In this document: piece after piece, positions 34,750-42,389 of the stretch | Numbering within the stretch: position 1 is the stretch's first letter | Layout of the letters: each line of letters starts with the position of its first letter | DNA from: Chloroflexota bacterium | GTDB taxonomy: Bacteria > Chloroflexota > Anaerolineae > Aggregatilineales > Phototrophicaceae | Assembly (NCBI GenBank): GCA_020161935.1 | Contig: JAIUNI010000006.1 | Span: 62,001-126,000, forward strand | Length of the DNA: 64,000 nucleotides | Direction: 5' to 3' | Notes under the pieces: model-generated | Database searches by the model: none | What the model was told of the DNA's origin: nothing | Seen by the model: the letters and a program-made list of their open reading frames with translations, nothing else | Made by a program: the position numbers and the translations under genes

Positions 34750-35124
34750 TCAATCGGTGGCGATGCCTAAAATCGTGTTGATCTTGGCAACGAGTTCGGG
34801 AAAACGAACGGGTTTGCTCTCATATTCGTCACAACCGGCAGCAAGGCACTTTTCCCGGTCCCCCGCAACAGCATGAGCGGTCAAGGCGATAATCGGGATA
34901 TGGCGGGTGACGGGCGATGACTTTAAGCGCCGTGTTGCTTCCCAACCATCCATTACCGGTATGCTCATATCCATCAATATCAGGTCGGGCATATTTGACT
35001 GCGCCTGCTCTACCCCGGCAGCGCCATCGGTCGCAATCATAATTTTATGTCCTCGCTTTTCAAGACGGCGAGACAGCATATCGAGATTCATTTCGTTATC
35101 TTCGACAATCAGAATGGTTGCCAT
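34750..35124 (-). CDS. Stand-alone CheY-like response regulator receiver
   Basis: A 124-residue receiver domain with no output domain. The acidic pocket is E8/D9, the phosphoacceptor is D52 (LILMDMSIPVMDGWEA), T82 lies in IIALTAHA and K104 in YESKPVRF. These are all the residues for phosphorylation and conformational switching. The ALTAHA and CDEYESKP segments resemble receivers of hybrid kinases such as those of the DivK/PleD type. No histidine kinase is adjacent. It lies 91 bp downstream of the primase-polymerase gene on the same strand; a link to that replication module is possible but unproven. Confidence 0.93.
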   Translation of the reverse strand: MATILIVEDNEMNLDMLSRRLEKRGHKIMIATDGAAGVEQAQSNMPDLILMDMSIPVMDGWEATRRLKSSPVTRHIPIIALTAHAVAGDREKCLAAGCDEYESKPVRFPELVAKINTILGIATD

Positions 35125-35215
35125 AAAATCGTTTCGACCAACCCCATTAACCGTTTATGTGGACGATACCTAACACCTTATCATAGCTTTTTCGTACGCG
35201 AAACATCGCTTGTGT

Positions 35216-37747
35216 TTAGGGAGAAGCGGTCACAAGTTCTCCTCCCTCCTGCCAGCGCAATATATCTTCAGCGTTCGCGATGAATGACAGGTATTCAGAT
35301 TGTGCCAAACGGCGAAGCCAATCCAGCGCAGATTTCGGATTAGTCTTTTTATTATAATCTATATTATTACTTGATAATTTTTTAGAGTCTGATCTCAATA
35401 TCGATATAAGAAATCCTGCCGGGCTGCGAACTTTACCCCGCTGTTGAAGTGTTGCCAGTGCTTTCTCGACAACCCGAACGCCAAACTGATGTACAAGTTT
35501 ACGTGCATTAGCAAAGCTCAACCCTTTAACACTCGCTTGTAATTTGCCCACCCATACTTCATCGGCTGCGCTTAATTTAGGTGTTGCAGGCTGAGGTGGT
35601 AATTGTGATTGACGGGCTATCTGCCGGTACTCCCGCTGGCGCGTATGCCACCATGACTTCAGTGCCTGCGCGTCACGCCAGATCAGCGGTGGCACAACCT
35701 CCCAAATAGGTGTCACGTCACAAGTAGCACACTTCACCGGAGGGCATGGACTGATGTGAAAGTCGAGACATTCAGGACATAACCAGAACGTTGGCTCTGC
35801 TGATGGTGTCGGAATTCCGACGGCATCCGGTTGAACAGCACAATCCCATTTCATAAGTGGCTGTGGTTGTTTGGCGTTCTCCGTTTGCGGTTTTGCCATC
35901 GCCGCGTTGTCATGAGGTGTCGGAATTCCGACGCTAAGTAGCTTTTGATGAGTACTTGTGGCCTCATAGCTCGATGTTTCACCGTTGAAAATGTCTGCCC
36001 AGCACGTCGATGGTGTCGGAATTCCGACGCTATCGGGTTTTGGCGCGTAGTGATTGACCTGCTGATGTTTCAACACTGGCTGCTTACCCTGCTTCAACAA
36101 ACGCATCGCTATGCCCCGAAGAGCCGGATAACGTTTGTTATCCGACGTTTGCACAAACACACCATAACTCACATCACGAGAGTCTTCCGGCAAAACTCCA
36201 GCAGTTTCCCATGTAAGCACTTGCTCAACGTATACCGGCTGCACTTGTATATTGAGCGCGGCTTCATAGCGGCGGGTTGTCCAGCGCGAAACACCTATAC
36301 GCGCAGACAGCCATTCGCGCGGGTATGCACCCGGGCGGCGCTCGATCAGGCGGTCGTGCAATGCTTGACGATACAGGCGCGGGCTGGCGAGTTCATGCTC
36401 GCGGACAACATCATGTCCGATATGTGATACACCCAGTAACTTCGCAACATCTTGGGGCATCGGTATGTGATAAACCCTTGCCGGGCGACCTCGCTGCCGA
36501 TTATTGACTCGCTTTGCACCCCTACTCATCTCGCATGAGTTATTCAGGTCATCCGTATGATGGGCAGCGTTAGCGTATTCAGGGGGGATACGGGGGGATG
36601 TGGCTTGCTGAATAATCAATTGACCACCAAATTTATCCGAAAGCGCATTCATAACTGAACGTCGCCCGATTCCAAATCGTTGAACAACCTGACAAATCTG
36701 TGCTTCGGTCAGTTGGCTATCGTCACCAACGTTGGCAGTATAAAGTGCATCAAGTACTCGACCAGCAGCAACAAGCCCTTCTTGCAACAGCTTTTCACGT
36801 ACAGCAGTTCCAAGTCCTTGTCGAACTGTTATCTGCCTAACTTGCCGGGGACGACTATAAGCACTTGCAATCGTCTGAACTGCTTCCCGATACCGAGCTT
36901 CTGGCCGTTCGACATCTAAACCGGGTTCTGAAACATGCATTGGAGCCAAACGTGCTACAGCATCAGCCTGAGTAACACCACTATCTCGCGCCCTAATAGA
37001 GGCTTTAAATAGTGACAAGTTACGCCCTTTGCTAACAAAGTGCCGATACCAAGCAGCAAGTTCATCTTCATCACCCACGTGTCGGAATTCCGACGCTACC
37101 GCCATATTTGTACTCGACATAGACGCTGAAATCCGCGAGTTAAACGAGGGCTTAAGAGCAGTGAGAAATGCCAGTATTTGCTTCAAACTTATGCTGGTCA
37201 ACAGTTGAATAGGCGTATCATACTCAACCTGCCAACAGGCATCATTCACGCGCGTCGGTGGTGCAACTACATACGATCCTTCACCACGCAAGTCCGCGCC
37301 GGGATACGAAGCAGTAGGCACTAACCAACCAACTGGTAGCCGAAAGTAAAAGTGGGGCAGGCCGCGAGTGCCAGACTTCACAGTAAGGGTATTTGCCAAA
37401 TGCGGCAGTTGGTGTCGGAATTCCGACGCTACCGATACATCATCAATATCGAGAACGAGCAGTTGAGAGATACGCCCGCATACGATGCCGATACCTAAAT
37501 CGGCTTTCCCAGCAAACCAGTGGGCGACCTCGTGATCGGTTGGATGCGTATGCTGATAGCGCGACCATTTGACCTGCGGGAGTTTAGGCTGCTGCGGATT
37601 ACACGCACCATGCAGTGGAATTATTGAAAAACCGAGAGATTTATAACGTTTTGCAGCAGATTCGAGTGATTCTGTGCAAAAACGTCCTGAATCATGTGGA
37701 TTCAAAGCAAAAATCGCCTTTCTGGGGCGATTTCCTAGAATTTCCAC
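35216..37747 (-). CDS. Primase-polymerase (Prim-Pol) replication protein of a plasmid-like module
   Basis: An 843-residue protein. The frame begins at a GTG (37747) inside a 17-bp inverted repeat; no clear ribosome site is seen, and a start within the next 30 codons is possible. Residues 28-190 are a bifunctional primase/polymerase domain: the catalytic DIDD (100-103), GLPHFYFRLP (129-138) with the His, and DLRGEGSYVVAPPT (152-165). The middle has several helix-turn-helix-like parts (for example 430-500). A CPEC...CATC zinc-ribbon is at 655-674. The gene carries five copies of a 14-bp palindrome, three read as VGIPTP (572, 604, 641) and two as VASEFRH (106, 215). It is likely the replication initiator/primase of the adjoining ParAB module. 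Confidence 0.8.
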   Translation of the reverse strand: MEILGNRPRKAIFALNPHDSGRFCTESLESAAKRYKSLGFSIIPLHGACNPQQPKLPQVKWSRYQHTHPTDHEVAHWFAGKADLGIGIVCGRISQLLVLDIDDVSVASEFRHQLPHLANTLTVKSGTRGLPHFYFRLPVGWLVPTASYPGADLRGEGSYVVAPPTRVNDACWQVEYDTPIQLLTSISLKQILAFLTALKPSFNSRISASMSSTNMAVASEFRHVGDEDELAAWYRHFVSKGRNLSLFKASIRARDSGVTQADAVARLAPMHVSEPGLDVERPEARYREAVQTIASAYSRPRQVRQITVRQGLGTAVREKLLQEGLVAAGRVLDALYTANVGDDSQLTEAQICQVVQRFGIGRRSVMNALSDKFGGQLIIQQATSPRIPPEYANAAHHTDDLNNSCEMSRGAKRVNNRQRGRPARVYHIPMPQDVAKLLGVSHIGHDVVREHELASPRLYRQALHDRLIERRPGAYPREWLSARIGVSRWTTRRYEAALNIQVQPVYVEQVLTWETAGVLPEDSRDVSYGVFVQTSDNKRYPALRGIAMRLLKQGKQPVLKHQQVNHYAPKPDSVGIPTPSTCWADIFNGETSSYEATSTHQKLLSVGIPTPHDNAAMAKPQTENAKQPQPLMKWDCAVQPDAVGIPTPSAEPTFWLCPECLDFHISPCPPVKCATCDVTPIWEVVPPLIWRDAQALKSWWHTRQREYRQIARQSQLPPQPATPKLSAADEVWVGKLQASVKGLSFANARKLVHQFGVRVVEKALATLQQRGKVRSPAGFLISILRSDSKKLSSNNIDYNKKTNPKSALDWLRRLAQSEYLSFIANAEDILRWQEGGELVTASP
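35809..37425. repeat. Five dispersed copies of the palindrome GTCGGAATTCCGAC
   Basis: Each copy reads GTGTCGGAATTCCGACG on the plus strand, near 35809, 35917, 36012, 37079 and 37411; four also share CTA after it. The 14-bp core is a perfect palindrome. I saw none outside this gene. The copies fall in two different reading frames of the gene, so they are conserved as DNA, not as protein. The best guess is binding sites for the adjacent ParB (parS) or for the replication protein. Confidence 0.65.
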
Positions 37748-37890
37748 TGATTTCGTGTTAAACTAACAAATGGGTGTGGGAATTGTTCTGTGATTTGAAA
37801 ACAATTACTCTTGTTAGTTTGTTAACGCAGACTTACATCAGTATTTGGGAAGTCAGGTTACCAAGCCCGACTTGTGGAAATTCTAGGAAA
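37731..37890. promoter_or_regulatory. Nested inverted-repeat region, candidate origin or control region
   Basis: The outer 17-bp arms TTTCCTAGAATTTCCAC (37731-37747) and GTGGAAATTCTAGGAAA (37874-37890) are perfect. Inside lie GTTAAACTAACAA (37757-37769) facing TTGTTAGTTTGTTAAC (37811-37826), and AATTGTT (37781-37787) facing AACAATT (37800-37806). The left outer arm contains the start codon of the Prim-Pol gene. A possible minus-strand promoter, TTGACA (37917-37912) with ATTATT after 17 bp, lies beyond the right arm. Confidence 0.5.
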
Positions 37891-37903
37891 TAATTCCCCA
37901 ATG

Positions 37904-37941
37904 GAAACCTGTGTCAAACCAAGACATAGGTTTCTTTTTTT
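37904..37941 (+). terminator. Strong hairpin terminator on the strand opposite the Prim-Pol leader
   Basis: GAAACCTGTGTC (37904-37915) pairs with GACATAGGTTTC (37923-37934), one G-T pair, followed by seven T. No gene on the plus strand precedes it. It could end a small counter-transcript over the Prim-Pol leader. The AT-rich stretch 37942-38144 holds no convincing gene. Confidence 0.6.
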
Positions 37942-38144
37942 GTATAAGTTAAGTTATGCAAGCATCAAATCAAGTGACCTATTATACCCTACCCTACTGG
38001 CTATTATCCCGATAATTACCAAACTGAGTCTATGTAAGAACACTGATTCAACAAGATTCGGAAGATTGGTCGGCACGTCACGAGAAGCAGGGATAATACA
38101 AAATGTATTTTTGTATAAAATTATAATAAATTTGGGATATTTTA

Positions 38145-39368
38145 TTATTTTCGCATATTAATGCGCGCGATCTTCTCAACCTCTGTCAACCACTCACGCA
38201 TATACTGAATTTCCAAAACATCCACATCTCTGACTTTTTTACTGCCCTCCCCTATCGCTCTGATGACCTTCATCATCCTGTTAAAACGAGCGAGGGTTTG
38301 AGTCGAAAATGGCGAATCCGCTATCTCCTCAGTAGACAAAGAGGGCAGGGGAGTGTCATCAGAGTCAGCATCAATACCAAGTGAGTAGCCATCAGCCTTA
38401 GCCTGTTTTAAGGTAAGCCTAATTAAAGTTTTAGAATTGCCTTCTGATTGCTTCACTATTTGACGAATCCGGCCTTGAGTCCAATTTAAGTCATCCGCGA
38501 TACGCCAGACTTCATCCGGCAGTTTGAGTAGTGCGCGATGTTCACGCATCAAGCTGCTGGTCTTAAAACCTGCGGCAGTCATCAGCGCTTCACCAGTGCC
38601 TTTGGGGGCAGGGTAAAGATCACCGTCTGCAACCTGTGCATAGAACGTACGCTCTGAATCGCCTTGACTTGTGACTTGCTCATATGTTCTGAAAGTGTCG
38701 CCCCGATGTGTCTGGCACAAATCCATAATCAGGATCGCAAGCTGGCGTGCTTTACCAATCGCGTTTAGATTTGCACGCGCATTATTTTCACTCGCCTGCC
38801 GCCAGACGCTAAATTTCTCAACGATACGCGCCGGGATGCGCCCCCACTTTTCATGCTCATCTTCAAAGTAAGTGCTGAGGATGTGATAGGCAAGCCAGCG
38901 GCGTTCACCAGTTTCCAATCGATAACCATTACCCATGTTCGCAATCGTAATCGGATTCGTGAGGCCATTCGTCCGAATGTTGGCAGCCATTTCAAGGATT
39001 GAGACAAGTGCTTCCTCAATCGGCCCCATACTTTCAGGACGTTCGACTTCATCCAATGCTAGCAAATAAGGTTCGATTTTGAATTCCGAGCCGCGTTCTT
39101 TGACGGCGAGGTTATACCAACTGTTGAACAGAGCAGGGGTGGTGGAAGGCCGCCCATCCCAATACTCACGGACAGGCGACGGGATAGCACGGCGCGGTTG
39201 CAGAGGGTCAGGATAGATGTCAAAAATACTGATCGGCTTCGCAACCTGACGACCCGCATCGACTTCAGCGATATTACCGAAAATCGCTGAATCAGTCATC
39301 TCGGAGGTCAGGACACCGCCGCTATCGAAAATATTTACATCTCGCCCGCCCCTGCGCCTATTTGACAC
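38145..39368 (-). CDS. parB: ParB-like partition protein
   Basis: A 407-residue DNA-binding partition protein. The ParB N-terminal domain starts at about residue 44 (PISIFDIYPDPLQPRR) and resumes after a roughly 75-residue insert at NGLTNPITI, with the CTP-binding/clamp motif GERRW at 154-158 (usual GERRxR/W box). The region after (ENNARANLNAIGKARQLAIL) is the helix bundle preceding the helix-turn-helix, which lies in the WRIADDLNWTQGRIRQIVKQ segment. The C-terminus is a dimerisation domain. It overlaps parA by 11 bp. The insert and the unusual length set it apart from chromosomal ParB. Confidence 0.88.
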   Translation of the reverse strand: MSNRRRGGRDVNIFDSGGVLTSEMTDSAIFGNIAEVDAGRQVAKPISIFDIYPDPLQPRRAIPSPVREYWDGRPSTTPALFNSWYNLAVKERGSEFKIEPYLLALDEVERPESMGPIEEALVSILEMAANIRTNGLTNPITIANMGNGYRLETGERRWLAYHILSTYFEDEHEKWGRIPARIVEKFSVWRQASENNARANLNAIGKARQLAILIMDLCQTHRGDTFRTYEQVTSQGDSERTFYAQVADGDLYPAPKGTGEALMTAAGFKTSSLMREHRALLKLPDEVWRIADDLNWTQGRIRQIVKQSEGNSKTLIRLTLKQAKADGYSLGIDADSDDTPLPSLSTEEIADSPFSTQTLARFNRMMKVIRAIGEGSKKVRDVDVLEIQYMREWLTEVEKIARINMRK

Positions 39369-40149
39369 CGCCTATGGCCTCCTGTACGCGATTTACCATT
39401 GCCCATGCGTCTTTTGCCGCTTGGCTATCCGGCGCGAAACTGAACACCGGACGGCGAATTGCGGCGGCTTCTGCCCAGATCGTCCGCTGTGGGATCGGGT
39501 CCCAGACCAACGAACCAAACTGCTGTTGAAGCTGCTTCAGATTTTCGGAATGTTCCAGCGTTTTGGTGCGGTACATCGTTGGCACGATGCCCATTACCAA
39601 AATATCCGACAACCCCCACTGTGTACGGTGAGCTTCCGCCGCTTGACGGTGCTTGATGCTTTCCACCAAACCATCGAAGCTCAGATACTCACAGGTCGTC
39701 GGATAAAGCACACCATCGGTCGCGATATAGATCGAACCGTGCAGCAGCGATGGGGTAGGTGAAGTATCAAAAATCACTAAATCAATTGTATTTTCGAGTT
39801 CATGAAAACGTTCACTGACGGCAAACGAGTCCGAGATCGAGTTGGCAATATTGCGGGTTTCGACATTCGACGGCAGCACAAAAAGCTGACCATTTACGGC
39901 CTGATTCGGAATTTGATAAGCCTTCGGTGGGATGAAGCGCAAGACCGATTTAAAGGTCGCGTCACGCACCAAGAGATCATATAACCCCGGTTCTTTTTGG
40001 AGGCCGAGTGATACCGTCGCGTGACCTTGCGGGTCAGCATCAACCAACAGCACACGCATCCCGCGTACTGCCAAACCTGCTGCGATATGGGTGGCAATAG
40101 TGGTCTTGCCGACACCGCCTTTTTCGTTGAGCAGCGTAATAATCTTCAT
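39358..40149 (-). CDS. parA: ParA partition ATPase
   Basis: A 263-residue deviant Walker ATPase. It begins with MKIITLLNEKGGVGKTTIATHIA, so the deviant Walker A (KGGVGKTT, residues 10-17) comes right at the N-terminus. Walker A' is VLLVDADPQGHATVSLGL and Walker B is DLVIFDTSP. Lacking an N-terminal helix-turn-helix, it is of the short (type Ib/chromosomal) class, so repression of the operon probably rests with another protein such as the small winged-helix gene upstream. It drives ParB-DNA complexes along the nucleoid. The order is small protein (12-bp gap), parA, parB (11-bp overlap). Confidence 0.95.
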   Translation of the reverse strand: MKIITLLNEKGGVGKTTIATHIAAGLAVRGMRVLLVDADPQGHATVSLGLQKEPGLYDLLVRDATFKSVLRFIPPKAYQIPNQAVNGQLFVLPSNVETRNIANSISDSFAVSERFHELENTIDLVIFDTSPTPSLLHGSIYIATDGVLYPTTCEYLSFDGLVESIKHRQAAEAHRTQWGLSDILVMGIVPTMYRTKTLEHSENLKQLQQQFGSLVWDPIPQRTIWAEAAAIRRPVFSFAPDSQAAKDAWAMVNRVQEAIGGVK

Positions 40150-40161
40150 AACTCAAAGCCT

Positions 40162-40449
40162 TTACTTGCTGACTTTACTTTCGGTGGGTGCATGGTAAAC
40201 CCATTCATAACCGATGGGCGTTCCATTCGCGCGTGACTCGATTTCGATTAGACCCTTATCTTGGAGGAGTTCAAGGAGTGCGATGTCATAAGGGGTTAGG
40301 CGGCGTTTACCAATGGCTCGCGCGATATCCTTCCGATTCATCCATGAAATGTCCGTCCCCTGTAGGATTTCCAAGAGTTTATGAGCGTGTTCCGTCAACT
40401 CGCTTAAACGGGGTAATGGAGGATGAGTAGGAATAGGACTCTGACTCAT
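40162..40449 (-). CDS. Small winged-helix-like protein at the head of the par operon
   Basis: A 95-residue protein. Residues 20-80 read as a winged helix: helices over LSELTEHAHKLLEIL and RKDIARAIGKRRLTPYDIALLELLQDKGLIEI, then a beta-wing to GYEWVYH. It opens the par operon, and its promoter carries an inverted repeat, so it may be the operon's repressor, a role ParA itself lacks the domain for. The family is not recognised. Confidence 0.75.
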   Translation of the reverse strand: MSQSPIPTHPPLPRLSELTEHAHKLLEILQGTDISWMNRKDIARAIGKRRLTPYDIALLELLQDKGLIEIESRANGTPIGYEWVYHAPTESKVSK

Positions 40450-40493
40450 ACTGTCTGCCTCTTACTGCTACCATTCAACACATGCAAAGACAA

Positions 40494-40526
40494 TTGAATA
40501 CTACAATAATTCAAACATATATGCAA
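40494..40526 (-). promoter_or_regulatory. Promoter and operator of the par operon
   Basis: On the minus strand TTGCAT (40526-40521) and TAGTAT (40503-40498) are spaced 17 bp. An inverted repeat TTGAAT-N9-ATTCAA (40494-40514) covers the -10, a good position for a repressor. Confidence 0.6.
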
Positions 40527-40668
40527 GCAGTATGAAAAAGCCTTTTCACTTTAGTTTGAATCGTTCGCCGCTTAGACGTTTAACTAGGGAGATTATTATT
40601 GAGCAACATCAGACGTGTTTCTGCGTATTATTAAGCATATCAATGGAATAAGAGGTGCAGGAGGCATT

Positions 40669-41367
40669 GTGGCAAACGTTCTCGATACGGTCATCACGAT
40701 TGTGATTGGAACCATTTCCGGTGTGGCAAAGGCAGTGACCACGACCGTCAACGTGCTTCAAGATTTCTTTTACGTCAAAGTGTCGGGCGTATCATTCATC
40801 GTGCTGGGGGCGCGGCAGACGGGCAAGACGACACTCATCGACTGGCTGAAACATAATATGTCGGCCAACGGTGACTTCAACCCCGACCCGACCGCCGCCG
40901 GTGGCGATGTTGTGCCAGAGTTCACCACCAAAGTTGGCGAGACTTATATGAAGCTCAAACCCAACCGCGATGTGGGGGGTGAGTACGCCATGTGGGAAAC
41001 CGATTGGGTCGAGCTGTTTCGCGGCGCACGTCCAAACGGCATCCTATTCATGATTGACCACACCGATCCCTTCATTCAAAAGGATGCGCTCAACTTCGTC
41101 CTACAAATGATCGACGATGAACCAGTCGTCGCGAAGTCATTGAAGGCGTTTTACATCCTCGTTAATAAGTCTGACCTGTGGGGTGACGAGACCAACCTCG
41201 ACGACATTTTGCAGCACTACAAAAATGAGCAAAAACGCCTGAAAAGTCAAGCCGAGCGTGTGGGCTACAAGTGGGAAATCGAAGAAGGCAGCATCATGAT
41301 AAACCGCGGCGTGACCGAGTTTATGAAGAAGTTCATCAACACCCTGCGTCCGGCTGGCGAGAAGTAG
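40669..41367 (+). CDS. Small Ras/Arf-like GTPase
   Basis: A 232-residue protein. GTG 40669 is preferred because AGGAGG ends 4 bp before it; the frame is open to 40615. Residues 3-40 are hydrophobic and may attach it to a membrane. The G-domain follows: P-loop GARQTGKT (47-54), a switch region (KLKPNRDVGGEYAMWETDW) where the usual DxxG reads as V-G-G, a FMIDHTDP strand and NKSD (guanine specificity). It pairs with the following gene (8-bp gap). Such orphan GTPases with a dedicated partner protein are known in bacterial conflict and signalling islands; the exact role here is unknown. Confidence 0.8.
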   Translation: MANVLDTVITIVIGTISGVAKAVTTTVNVLQDFFYVKVSGVSFIVLGARQTGKTTLIDWLKHNMSANGDFNPDPTAAGGDVVPEFTTKVGETYMKLKPNRDVGGEYAMWETDWVELFRGARPNGILFMIDHTDPFIQKDALNFVLQMIDDEPVVAKSLKAFYILVNKSDLWGDETNLDDILQHYKNEQKRLKSQAERVGYKWEIEEGSIMINRGVTEFMKKFINTLRPAGEK

Positions 41368-41375
41368 CACAAGCG

Positions 41376-42011
41376 ATGCGGCATCTCGTCCTCGAATATG
41401 TCTTTGAAGGGCATAAACGCGGTTATAACTTTACCTCGCCGACCAACGGCTTCAACGATGATACCCTCAAAACCGTCTGGCGGAACGCGATGCCGCGCGG
41501 GCAGGGCTGGGGTGCGCCCGTTTATGAGGGTGCGCGGTCGCTCAAGTCGTTCGCGCTGCCGGATGGGCGTATCGCCCTTGCGGATGTCCTCGTAACTGGC
41601 TTAAAGGATGAAAGCGGTCGTGCTGGTATTCGTCGTGCCGAGATCGACATCATGCAGCCGGGGGAATACCTGAACGCGCTGCAAACCCGTTTTAACGGAT
41701 ATAGCCCTGCTATCCAAACCGAAGCCGCTGCTAAACCGCGTTTCGGTCGGCGACGGCTGCCCAAAGTGCAGGGCGACGCGCAGGTTGTCGTCGCCCATCC
41801 ATATGTGAATGCTGAACGCTGGCAGTTGATTGAAGCGTTCGTCTTAAACGACGCAATCGCGTTATTCGACCGGCGTTGGTTAGGGAGTAAGTACTTCGCG
41901 TTTACCACCTTAGCGCTTGAGTATCGGGATGAGTCGCAGTTGGTGGTGCTGCCGGAAGCCCGCGCCACTGAACTCCAATCCGGGGGTAAAGTACGGGTTA
42001 TATCGGTCTAA
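41376..42011 (+). CDS. GTPase-partner protein of unknown function
   Basis: A 211-residue protein. The ATG at 41376 lies 8 bp after the GTPase stop; the earlier start in frame would overlap that gene. It starts with MRHLVLEYVFEGHKRGYNFTSPTNGF, followed by NDDTLKTVWRNAMPRG. The layout (a beta-strand opening, a G-Y-x-F-T-S pattern) is reminiscent of the N-terminal domain of GTPase-associated proteins (GAP1-type) that sit beside small GTPases, but I cannot confirm this. No membrane segment or catalytic motif is seen. Confidence 0.65.
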   Translation: MRHLVLEYVFEGHKRGYNFTSPTNGFNDDTLKTVWRNAMPRGQGWGAPVYEGARSLKSFALPDGRIALADVLVTGLKDESGRAGIRRAEIDIMQPGEYLNALQTRFNGYSPAIQTEAAAKPRFGRRRLPKVQGDAQVVVAHPYVNAERWQLIEAFVLNDAIALFDRRWLGSKYFAFTTLALEYRDESQLVVLPEARATELQSGGKVRVISV

Positions 42012-42012
42012 C

Positions 42013-42180
42013 TTACGCCTTCGCTTCGGCATGTTCCCCAACCAGCGGGAATGTAAACCGGAACACATTGTCAGGGTCATAATACGTTGTGCCGTACACA
42101 TCCTTCGCGCGACCTTCAGCCTCATTACCCGCCATAAAGCTGAAGTAAGCGCCGCCGAAGATCTCGTGTTTTGGAAATTG
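42013..42180 (-). pseudogene. Possible C-terminal gene remnant cut by a repeat
   Basis: About 50 codons on the minus strand end in a normal stop and read like real protein (IFGGAYFSFMAGNEAEG, then FRFTFPLVGEHAE). Before it the frame runs straight into the composite repeat at 42192. The upstream part of the gene is missing, so this may be a truncated relic. The family is not recognised. Confidence 0.3.
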
Positions 42181-42191
42181 CACAAACTGCA

Positions 42192-42366
42192 ATTTATCCG
42201 CCGAATTGGCTGGCGGGAAGCTCCCGTGCATCCGCTGAAGTGACATTTTGTGGCGGCGGGACATTCGGCTATTTCCGCTGAAATGTCACACGTGCAGCGG
42301 ATGGCTCCTGTGATACCGCCGCGTCGCAAATGTCGCAACTGCATGGCGGATGTGAGGGAAAATGCC
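42192..42366. repeat. Palindromic composite repeat (family C), copy 2
   Basis: Inverted match of 28039-28166 and partial match of 20690-20880. It contains several short palindromes, including GGCGGGAAGCTCCCG, and ends at GGCGGATGTGAGGG. No coding function is seen. Confidence 0.55.
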
Positions 42367-42389
42367 GCCGAACGTGCAAAGACACATAC

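Noticed and set aside
37874-38161. A 95-residue plus-strand frame starting MEILGN like the Prim-Pol gene
   Set aside because: The shared start comes from the inverted repeat; the remainder is AT-rich, crosses a strong terminator and matches nothing.
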